Assembly: GCA_900555705.1 (NCBI GenBank)
Contig: USLV01000013.1
Coordinates: forward strand, 1 to 15,224
Source of the DNA: an uncultured Oscillospiraceae bacterium
Lineage (GTDB): Bacteria; Bacillota; Clostridia; Oscillospirales; Acutalibacteraceae
DNA length: 15,224 nt
Reading direction: 5' to 3'
A program made the translations under genes and the position numbers. Positions 1-6,419 of the stretch are shown here, piece by piece. Under the pieces are notes generated by a model, which was given only the letters and a program-made list of their open reading frames with translations, was not told the origin of the DNA and made no database searches. Positions within the stretch are counted from its first letter, which is position 1. Each line of letters opens with the position of its first letter.

Positions 1-22
1 GTCAGATGTGTATAAGAGACAG
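1..22. other. Nextera sequencing adapter (left contig end)
   Basis: Bases 4-22 are the 19-bp Tn5 mosaic end AGATGTGTATAAGAGACAG, preceded by GTC as in the Nextera read-1 adapter. This is library-preparation sequence, not genome. It adds the false tail LSLIHI to the truncated helicase on the minus strand and gives a plus-strand shadow frame the false start MYKRQ. Confidence 0.97.
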
Positions 23-1051
23 GGTCAGGATCAGCGCGCCCCGTTCCAGCGCCTCCCGGATCGCCTGTCGCTGCTTGCGTTCATACCGGATGCCGTAGCA
101 GCTCTCCAGCAGATCGATATCCCGATCCGCCTCCCGCCGCTCGGACGGCGGAAGCGCGGCCAGCATCACCACCCGCGAGGCGATATAACTCTCCGCTCCG
201 TAGAGATTCGGCAAAAAGACAAACCGGCGGCCGTCGATCTCCGCAGTTCGAACCGACAGCCCACCGATCATCCCCTCCAACACCTCCGCCACCGGCGTAA
301 GCTCCAGCCCGAGCATCTCCGCCGCTGTCGGCAGCAGCTTGCCGTCCGGCAGACAGGTATGTCCGTTGCCGGTGTTGTGCCGCAGGACATAGAGTAGTCC
401 CGCCTCGATTCGCCGCGCGTCGTCCGGTGCGCCGTGCATTCCCATGCATATCTGATCCGCCCGATCGAAGCCGATATAGAGGCCGGGGGAACAAAGCAAA
501 TAGGGATTCTCCCGGATCTTGCCGATCGTCTCACCGCCCCACCGCTTCCAACAGCGCAGCGCCTCGTTAGCCGTCAGGCCGTACTGCGAAAAGGTCAGCA
601 TCACCTCGCGCAGACCGAACTGGGCCGCGAACTCTTCTCCGATTGCCCGGGCGCGGGCAGGGGTGATACCCCGGATCTCGGCAAGCCGGATCGGCTCCTG
701 CTCCATGATGCGCAGCGTCTCCGCACCGAATTTCTCCACAATTTTCGCCGCCGTCGCAGCACCGATCCCCTTGACCGCCCCGGAGGACAGATAGCGCAGG
801 ATCCCGTCTGCCTCTTCCGGCAGTGCCCGTTCGGCATATTCGGCACGGAACTGTGTCCCGAAGGTGGGATGATCCACCCATTCCCCCGCCAGCTTCAGCC
901 GCTCCCCGACGCTCGCCATCGGCAGCACGCCCACAACCTTTTGCAGTTCCTCCCCGGCAGCCACGTCCAGAACGGTCCAGCCGTTGTCCTCATTGCGAAA
1001 GACAACCCGCTCGACCGTTCCCTCCATCATCTGCCACTGCTTTTCATCCAT
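23..1051 (-). CDS. recD2: RecD2-family ATP-dependent DNA helicase, N-terminal part (3' end cut by contig edge)
   Basis: RecD2 is a superfamily 1B 5'-3' DNA helicase that acts in Firmicutes without RecBC and is linked to DNA repair and replication-fork stability. Only 343 genuine residues are present, roughly half of a usual ~730-residue protein. Visible parts are the N-terminal OB-like segment (about 9-75, beginning EGTVERVVFRNEDNGWTVL, typical of RecD2), a helix-hairpin-helix region (about 80-145, with GAVKGIGAATAAKIVEKFG and IRGITPARARAIGE), the YGLT/NPYLL region (157-186), and the start of the helicase domain (RKQRQAIREAL...GALILT, 325-343). The sequence stops just before the expected Walker A loop, so no catalytic motif can be checked. 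The start at 1051 has only a weak purine-rich Shine-Dalgarno; a Met at residue 8 or 9 is an alternative. A good promoter lies at 1096-1124. The family assignment is strong; the gene symbol rests on the family, not on a full-length match. Confidence 0.9.
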
Positions 1052-1095
1052 CCGTCATCGTCCCCGCTCGTCAGATTTGCGAACATATATTCTAT

Positions 1096-1124
1096 AGTAT
1101 AGCAAATCTTTCCCGGGATGTAAA
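1096..1124 (-). promoter_or_regulatory. sigma-A promoter of the recD2-like gene
   Basis: On the minus strand, TTTACA (1119-1124) is followed by a 17-bp spacer and TATACT (1096-1101). The -35 box begins just after the stop codon of the upstream small membrane protein (1128-1130), so the helicase can be transcribed on its own as well as by readthrough. The inferred transcript start is near 1089, giving a leader of about 40 nt. Confidence 0.7.
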
Positions 1125-1127
1125 CTC

Positions 1128-1463
1128 TTATAGCGGCAGAATTTCCGCCAGCTCCGCCGGCTTGACCAGCCGGACGACCCCGACCTCATCACAGGCACAC
1201 TGCGCCAGCCGTCTCGTCTCCTCGTCTGCGTCCAGATCCAGCAGATACACCGTCGGGGAGAAGCGATCCTCCCAGATGCGGTGTGCAGCAATGCTGCGAA
1301 CCAGATATTCCGCATCCGACCGATGTCCGGAGAGCGGCACAATCCAGATGCCGCCGCTTTTCCGAACCGGCAGCAGCAGCCGCAGCACCACCCAGCGAAT
1401 GCACTGCACACAGCCGCAAAGCGCCAGCAGCAGCACCACCGCTGTCCATATGTATTCCGCCAT
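1128..1463 (-). CDS. small hypothetical membrane protein, 111 aa
   Basis: I do not recognise a named family. The start at 1463 (MAEYIW) is chosen because AAGGGG sits 8 nt upstream and the protein then opens directly with a hydrophobic span (about residues 4-29, IWTAVVLLLALCGCVQCI followed by WVVLRLLLPV). The longer frame to 1526 adds an unlikely Arg/Gly-rich extension. After the membrane segment comes a ~75-residue soluble domain with short beta-like strands (GGIWIVPLSG, TVYLLDLDAD, VGVVRLV) separated by helices, suggesting a small alpha/beta fold on the cytoplasmic side. The gene lies 5' of the recD2-like gene on the same strand with a 76-bp gap that holds the recD2 promoter, so the two may be partly co-transcribed. 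No catalytic motif is evident. Confidence 0.72.
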   Translation of the reverse strand: MAEYIWTAVVLLLALCGCVQCIRWVVLRLLLPVRKSGGIWIVPLSGHRSDAEYLVRSIAAHRIWEDRFSPTVYLLDLDADEETRRLAQCACDEVGVVRLVKPAELAEILPL

Positions 1464-1591
1464 AAGCCCATCCCCTTCCGTCGTTCTGGTCTGGGGAGAC
1501 CGCGCGGCTATCCCGCCGCATCCCACCCAGCGCCGCGCCGGCCTCTCTGTTTCATTCTATGTCGCCGCAGCAGAAGGGTGCGTATAAAAGC

Positions 1592-1617
1592 AAAACCGGG
1601 GCTTTGGCCCCGGTTTT
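1592..1617 (-). terminator. intrinsic terminator after the 68-aa gene
   Basis: An 11-bp perfect stem, AAAACCGGGGC (1592-1602) against GCCCCGGTTTT (1607-1617), with loop TTTG, abuts the stop codon at 1618-1620. Read on the minus strand the hairpin ends in GGTTTTGCTTTTAT, a serviceable U-rich tract. The plus-strand side ends TTTTCT, so it may work in both directions. Confidence 0.85.
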
Positions 1618-1824
1618 CTATCTGTCCGGACTGCTGCCGAGTTCCCGGACAAGCTGTTCCATCTCCCGCTTGGACTGTACGTCGTGTGTGCGTTCGATGA
1701 CTGCCGACCGTCCCTCCGGCGACAGAGCGGAAAAGGCCTGCAACGCCTCCGGATTCCTGGCCAGTGCCATACCGAGCCCCATCGGAATCTCTCCATCGCT
1801 CAATAGACTGCGTATATCCACCAT
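1618..1824 (-). CDS. hypothetical small protein, 68 aa
   Basis: The start MVDIRSLLSD at 1824 is preferred over the in-frame Met at 1857 because AAAGGGG lies 7 nt upstream of it. The product is a small, probably all-helical, soluble protein. It has a short hydrophobic helix (IPMGLGMALARNPEALQAFSA is shared out over residues 14-34) and a charged C-terminal helix rich in Glu and Arg (about 36-62). No signal peptide, cysteines or known motif is visible. It stops directly in front of a strong terminator, which supports a real transcription unit. It lies between the 3' end of the first dockerin gene and the small membrane-protein gene. I cannot assign a function; the Shine-Dalgarno, the terminator and clean packing argue that it is a gene rather than a chance frame. 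Confidence 0.7.
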   Translation of the reverse strand: MVDIRSLLSDGEIPMGLGMALARNPEALQAFSALSPEGRSAVIERTHDVQSKREMEQLVRELGSSPDR

Positions 1825-1888
1825 ATCCACGCCCCTTTCGAAAGCTGCTGTTAGCATACCCCGAAAAGGATTCGCTTATACCCGGATA

Positions 1889-1930
1889 CGCAACAGAGGA
1901 GGATACCGAACGGTATCCTCCTCTGTTGCG
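1889..1930. repeat. 20-bp perfect inverted repeat downstream of first dockerin gene
   Basis: The arms 1889-1908 and 1911-1930 are perfect reverse complements around a central AA, giving a 42-nt palindrome. It lies 90 nt after the stop codon of the dockerin gene at 2020. Neither side has a uridine run, so it is not a textbook intrinsic terminator. It may protect the 3' end of the mRNA, pause RNA polymerase, or be a small interspersed element. Confidence 0.85.
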
Positions 1931-2019
1931 AGGAATATGCCCCCTGTATAGGTGATAAACCTTTTGTTCGAAATGAGACATTCCGTGATCCCGCCATTGA
2001 AAAGCTGTGCTTCGGTCGG

Positions 2020-5000
2020 TTATTTCTCAGCCGGGAATTTATCGATCTTCTCAACAGCGTATTGCAGGATCAGGCGAGCGTCGGTGGTGTTGACAACGCC
2101 GTCGCCGTCGACATCACCAGCCGCCAGCTGTGCTTCGGTCAGTGTGATCTTTTCGACCGCATATTGCAGCGCCAGGCGCGCATCCGTTGTGTTCACAACG
2201 CCGTTTCCGTCAATATCACCCAGAACAGCCGACGAGCTGCCGGCCGCCGGTTTGGTGACCACCAGATAGTCGAGCCAGACCTCGCCGGACGTCTCCGCCT
2301 CCTGTGTACTTGCCGTAAGTTCCCACATCATGTTGCCGATGCCGCGTTCCGCGTACTGGAAGCCCTCTTCCATCCGCAGCCAGCCGCTCTCGGCCACCAC
2401 CTCATAGGTATCGTCGTAGAGACAGACACAATATTTTTTATCAGCACCGCTGCGGGCATCCACCTTGACCTCCACGCGATACCAGGTATCGGCCACCCAT
2501 GTGCCGATTTTGGTGTCGCCCGCCATCACGGCATTGCCATCCCGCAAAAAACGCACAACGGTCATGAGATCCACGACTGAGCGTCCCTCGGTGCTGTAGA
2601 GATACAGCGCCATCATGCTGTCCTCCGCCGCACAGAGCCGATCCAGCTTGATACGGCTCTCGAAGCGATAGATATCGCCCGGCTGCAAAAACAGCGTGTT
2701 GTTGCCGAGATACACCGCCGAGGATTTGTTATTCTGATAGAACCGCACCGCCGAGACCCCGTCGACCTCGGCCAGCGTCAGATTGCCGTCCGCGCTCGGC
2801 TTCGATATCTGACGGAACTCGTTCGTCGCCACCAGCGCATTGGCAATCCCGTTGGTCTCTTTCACCTCGTAACCGTTGAAATCCTCTGTGAAGAGCAGCT
2901 CCTCGTCCAGCCCGATGTCCGCATCCGCCGGCACATCCCAGCGCGTCACCCGCACCATATTGTGCTCCCAGCGCCCGGCCCCCTCGGTGGTGATGGCACC
3001 CAGCAGGGTATAGCCGGTCACAAAAATCCGGTCGAGATGCTCCGAGGCCAACGCCTTGATCCCCTGGTTGTCAATAAAGCCGCCGAGCAGGTTCATTTTT
3101 CCCTTTTCTCCGGCTGTCGCCAGAACAACGGCACGGGCATGATAATTACCGCCGTATACATTCAACGTACCGCCCTGTACATTCAGATAGGAATCCGGCT
3201 TAGCCCAGATGGTGAGGTTGTGGATATTCACCTCGCCGTCGAACTCCTCCGTCAGATAGACCGCGTGGACGCCGTCCTCCGATTCCAGCTTGATATCGCC
3301 GCTGAGTTTGTCAAAAGCGGTCAACTGAAGATTGACAAACGGCATCTCCTCCAGCGCCTGTACCTCGATAGCAATGGTCGCAAAGTCAATGGCATGGCCG
3401 AGGCACCAGCCGGAGGCTGCCTTGCCGTTTTCCTCGATAAACTGGATACCTCTTCCACCGGAATAAGAGAAGTTGTTGTAGAGACGCTGGTCGGTCACAT
3501 CGCCCACCTGCATCACAATCGAACGTTCCTGCATCCATTTGTACATCATCTGCTCAAACGCCTGTCGCTCCTCCTCGGAGGGGGCGTTTTCCCAGGAACC
3601 GTATTTGGTCTGGGCGCCGTTGAGCAACGTCGTATAGTTGAGCTGATAGTTGGCCACCAGTCCGCCGGTCGAACCGCCGCCGACGCGAATCATCGTGCCG
3701 AGCGCCACACCGGACAGATACTCGACATAGTGGTTGTCGCAGCGGTAGCTCATCAGATCCACGCCGTTGTAGCCATTGCGCATCGCCACATTGATGATAT
3801 AGATGTCCGCTCCCTGTCCCTGAATCGCGTAGGGATAGGCCACCACCGCGTTGATATCCGTGAAGCTGTCCTTATACTGTTCGGGATATTCAAAGACAAT
3901 GCCGCGGATACCGCTCCCGGCCTTCATCTGGATCGCCGCGGGACCGTCCGGTTGTCCGGCGCCGCCATAGATTTCCAGAACTGTTCCGATATTATAGGGA
4001 TTTCGGCCGATATCCACCGCGCCTTTCAGCTCGACGCCGGTCGGGATCACCAGCTGACCGTCCAGACGATAGCATCCCGGCTTCAGGAAAACGATACCGC
4101 CGGTTTTGCCCGCCTCATCCAGCAGCGCCTGCAACGCCGCAGTCACATCCGTCTCTCCCGAGACATCCACATCCGCGACATAGAGCTTTTCCGCCTTCGG
4201 ACGGGTCAGCTCACTCTTCGTCTCCGAAGCCGGAACCTCCGGTGCGTCGCCGGTGTCCACCGGATCGTCGCTTCGCTCCAGCGGGCAGTGTCCCGCGTTC
4301 TCGATCACAGCGGTATTTTTGAACCGGTTGCCGAGCAGCACTGCACCGTTCGTCCCGCGATCCAACAGAATCTGCGTGCCGTCGGTGTTGATATCGCAGT
4401 CCATCACGGTCAACGTGCCGTTGCTCGTATAAATCTGTCCACCATCAATCTTACCGCCGGAGAACAGCATTTTGATATAGCCGTCGTAACTGATCGCCGT
4501 GTCAACCGCGTCAATCGTCGTGTCATAAAAGAGGATGTTACCGTCTTTGCAATCCTCTGTCCGCAGGATCATAATGCCGGTGTCGCAGTTCTCAATTTGA
4601 ACATTCGAGATGACCTCGCTGGCACGGCTGACACCGTCCACCAGAATACCGGCGACACAATCGCGAATTTCGAGTCCATAGGTCTGTCCGTTGGGATAGC
4701 CGCCGTCTCCTTTGGAATGGGCCATGTAAAGGCCCATATTGTAGCCCTCAATCTCGGAATACATCAGGTAGGACCAGTCGATGCGCTGGAGGACAACGCC
4801 GGTTCCGTTTTCGCGGAGGCGTTCTTTCAGCGTAGCGCGCTGCTCCTCGTTGGACGGCGCACCGGCAAGGCCGGAATTTGCCCAGTAGTCCGGCGAAAAA
4901 TGAATCTGCTCAAAACGGCCGACGTCCGCGATACCGTCCATATTCAGGCCATAGAACAGCGGCGTGCCGTAGACATTGTAAATGGTCGGGCAGCCGTTGC

Positions 5001-6093
5001 TGGCCGGTCCCTGCTTGATGCCGATATAAGAGTTAATCAGCGTGACATTGCGCACATGCTCATAGTCGTCGCCCCAGGTGTTCGCGTCATATTGCAGGAT
5101 GGTGGGCGGATACTGCTGGAAGGAGGTATAGCTCTGCTCCGGATACCAGAAGGTCATGTCCCGCACCATGGTGTTGGACTGCATCCGGATAAAAGCCTTT
5201 TTGTCTTCGGTCGACCCCTTGCCGCTGTAGACCTTCAGAATCGTCCCCTTCGGCGCAGACTGGCCATCCGGCGCCGTCCAGTCACCGCGCAGGGTGACGC
5301 CATAGGGAATCAGCAACTCGCCCCGGCAGACATACTCGCCCTCCGGAATGAACAGTGTGCCGCCGCCCGCCTCATTCAGTGCATCCATCAGACTCTGGAT
5401 GACCATCGTGACGTCCTGATCCGGATCGCTCTCATAGGTCGGTAGATAATCCCGCAGATTATAGCCGATCACCGGCAGGTCATCGGTCTCATATTTCGTC
5501 GGCGCGAGTTCCCATTCCGGCGCCTTCGGCTCGATGCTGCCGTCACCGACCGGATCTGTTGCCTCGCCCTTCGTGGTATCCACAATCCGCACGTTGCAGA
5601 GCTTCACGGTATACCGCTTGCCGATCGCCTCATCCGGCAGGCTCACGACATACATCCGGAAAAAGTTGATATTGCTGTAATCCGTTTCATTGCCACTGAA
5701 GGAGGAGAGCGGCAGCGTATACCGCGTCCACCCCGCCTGATAGGTCAGGTTCTTCGTATTATAATTGATCTCTTCCACGTCGTTTTTACCGCCGCTGCTG
5801 AGCTCAATCTGTCCCGACGCCCGCGGAATCAAATCGACGTCGCCTTTCAGATAGAGATCGAACTCCAGCGCGAGATTCGCCCGCGGGTAATCCGAAATAT
5901 CAATCGGATCTTCCACAAAGGGCGAGCCCTGGTTAATCAGAATTTTGTTGTCTCCAATCACCATATTGGAACTCACTTTGTGGTCGATCTCCGCCACAAT
6001 CCGCTCGCTGTCCGCCGCGCTCACAGCCATCGGCAGCAATGACATCGGCAGCAGGAACAGACAGCTCAACAGGCATGCCAACACTCGTTTCAT
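2020..6093 (-). CDS. secreted dockerin protein with tandem pectate-lyase-like beta-helices (copy A), 1357 aa
   Basis: This looks like an extracellular cellulosome-type protein, probably a carbohydrate-active enzyme or binder. The start at 6093 is chosen over the frame start at 6174 because MKRVLACLLSCLFLLPM opens a classic signal peptide (cleavage near AVSA/AD, residue 26) and AGAAGG lies just upstream. Domains: beta-sandwich-like module (about 30-175); first beta-helix (about 205-605), opening with EAGGGTLFIPEGEY as in the pectate lyase superfamily domain (PF12708 type); second beta-helix (about 637-1055), opening GGIVFLKPGCYRLDG; second sandwich or LamG-like module (about 1063-1285); two-repeat dockerin (1290-1352) with loops DIDGNGVVNTTD and DVDGDGVVNTTD. 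Both helices carry a YPEQ motif, showing internal duplication. Conserved acids shared with copy B include DGIAD (386-390), PDYW (401-404), RIDW (437-440) and CDNHYVEY (785-792). The tandem-helix layout recalls GH55, but the enzyme class is not proven. Confidence 0.9.
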   Translation of the reverse strand: MKRVLACLLSCLFLLPMSLLPMAVSAADSERIVAEIDHKVSSNMVIGDNKILINQGSPFVEDPIDISDYPRANLALEFDLYLKGDVDLIPRASGQIELSSGGKNDVEEINYNTKNLTYQAGWTRYTLPLSSFSGNETDYSNINFFRMYVVSLPDEAIGKRYTVKLCNVRIVDTTKGEATDPVGDGSIEPKAPEWELAPTKYETDDLPVIGYNLRDYLPTYESDPDQDVTMVIQSLMDALNEAGGGTLFIPEGEYVCRGELLIPYGVTLRGDWTAPDGQSAPKGTILKVYSGKGSTEDKKAFIRMQSNTMVRDMTFWYPEQSYTSFQQYPPTILQYDANTWGDDYEHVRNVTLINSYIGIKQGPASNGCPTIYNVYGTPLFYGLNMDGIADVGRFEQIHFSPDYWANSGLAGAPSNEEQRATLKERLRENGTGVVLQRIDWSYLMYSEIEGYNMGLYMAHSKGDGGYPNGQTYGLEIRDCVAGILVDGVSRASEVISNVQIENCDTGIMILRTEDCKDGNILFYDTTIDAVDTAISYDGYIKMLFSGGKIDGGQIYTSNGTLTVMDCDINTDGTQILLDRGTNGAVLLGNRFKNTAVIENAGHCPLERSDDPVDTGDAPEVPASETKSELTRPKAEKLYVADVDVSGETDVTAALQALLDEAGKTGGIVFLKPGCYRLDGQLVIPTGVELKGAVDIGRNPYNIGTVLEIYGGAGQPDGPAAIQMKAGSGIRGIVFEYPEQYKDSFTDINAVVAYPYAIQGQGADIYIINVAMRNGYNGVDLMSYRCDNHYVEYLSGVALGTMIRVGGGSTGGLVANYQLNYTTLLNGAQTKYGSWENAPSEEERQAFEQMMYKWMQERSIVMQVGDVTDQRLYNNFSYSGGRGIQFIEENGKAASGWCLGHAIDFATIAIEVQALEEMPFVNLQLTAFDKLSGDIKLESEDGVHAVYLTEEFDGEVNIHNLTIWAKPDSYLNVQGGTLNVYGGNYHARAVVLATAGEKGKMNLLGGFIDNQGIKALASEHLDRIFVTGYTLLGAITTEGAGRWEHNMVRVTRWDVPADADIGLDEELLFTEDFNGYEVKETNGIANALVATNEFRQISKPSADGNLTLAEVDGVSAVRFYQNNKSSAVYLGNNTLFLQPGDIYRFESRIKLDRLCAAEDSMMALYLYSTEGRSVVDLMTVVRFLRDGNAVMAGDTKIGTWVADTWYRVEVKVDARSGADKKYCVCLYDDTYEVVAESGWLRMEEGFQYAERGIGNMMWELTASTQEAETSGEVWLDYLVVTKPAAGSSSAVLGDIDGNGVVNTTDARLALQYAVEKITLTEAQLAAGDVDGDGVVNTTDARLILQYAVEKIDKFPAEK
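2023..2226 (-). other. dockerin domain of copy A
   Basis: Two 22-24-residue repeats (residues 1290-1352 of the protein) each have the EF-hand-like calcium loop D-x-D-x-N/D-G-x-V-N-x-x-D followed by a helix ARLxLQYAVEKI. The recognition positions are the same in both repeats (TT then AR), as expected for a dockerin that can bind a cohesin in two orientations. It should anchor the protein to a scaffoldin; none is encoded in this window. Confidence 0.93.
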
Positions 6094-6157
6094 AAATCCT
6101 TCTCCCCTTTTCTCAAACGGCCGAAAGTATGTTTTCGATCGTTTGTCATACAGATAT

Positions 6158-6186
6158 ACTATACCAGATATCATTTATTTCGTCAA
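6158..6186 (-). promoter_or_regulatory. sigma-A promoter of dockerin gene copy A
   Basis: On the minus strand, TTGACG (6181-6186), a 17-bp spacer and TATAGT (6158-6163) form a near-consensus promoter. The spacer ends in TGG, so the -10 is also extended (TGnTATAGT). The leader to the ATG at 6093 is about 60 nt. This makes copy A a separate transcription unit from copy B. Confidence 0.8.
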
Positions 6187-6235
6187 TAAAAAACCCGTTT
6201 TTTGAAGATATATTTTATTATTTTTGCATAGAAAA

Positions 6236-6268
6236 CAGCCCCGGTCGGGAGAGTTCCGACCGGGGCTG
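6236..6268 (-). terminator. intrinsic terminator downstream of dockerin gene copy B
   Basis: A 13-bp GC-rich perfect stem, CAGCCCCGGTCGG (6236-6248) against CCGACCGGGGCTG (6256-6268), has a 7-nt loop. On the minus strand it runs into TTTTCTATGC, a short U tract. It lies about 150 nt after the stop of the gene ending at 6420 and just upstream of the copy A promoter, separating the two units. Confidence 0.85.
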
Positions 6269-6284
6269 CCAAAATGAAAAATCC

Positions 6285-6366
6285 TATCTGCTTTGCGGGG
6301 GGCTTTCAGTTGGGGCCATAGCCCCAACTTTTCCCGCTCACCCTATAGAGGTAATAAGCCTTTGGT
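6285..6366. repeat. GC-rich palindromic intergenic element
   Basis: This stretch lies between the copy B stop and its terminator. It holds the 9-bp stem AGTTGGGGC (6308-6316) with GCCCCAACT (6321-6329), loop CATA, followed by TTTT on the plus strand, and then CCCTATAGAGGTAATAAGCC. The last part has a relative at 1940-1960 behind copy A. It may be the tail of the duplicated unit or an interspersed repeat; no coding sense is evident. Confidence 0.45.
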
Positions 6367-6419
6367 GAAAAATCGCATATTCCGTGATCCTGCGTTCAAA
6401 TCAGGAGCTCTTCAAGGAG

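Noticed and set aside
8..397. Plus-strand frame beginning MYKRQ
   Set aside because: Its start codon lies in the adapter and the rest is antisense to the recD2-like gene.
2962..5445. Plus-strand open frame of 827 codons antisense to dockerin copy A
   Set aside because: Same codon-register shadow effect; no Shine-Dalgarno or recognisable domain.
6094..6174. 27-residue upstream extension of the copy A protein
   Set aside because: It would place charged residues before a clear signal peptide and would start inside the promoter spacer and -10 region. The ATG at 6093 has a good Shine-Dalgarno.
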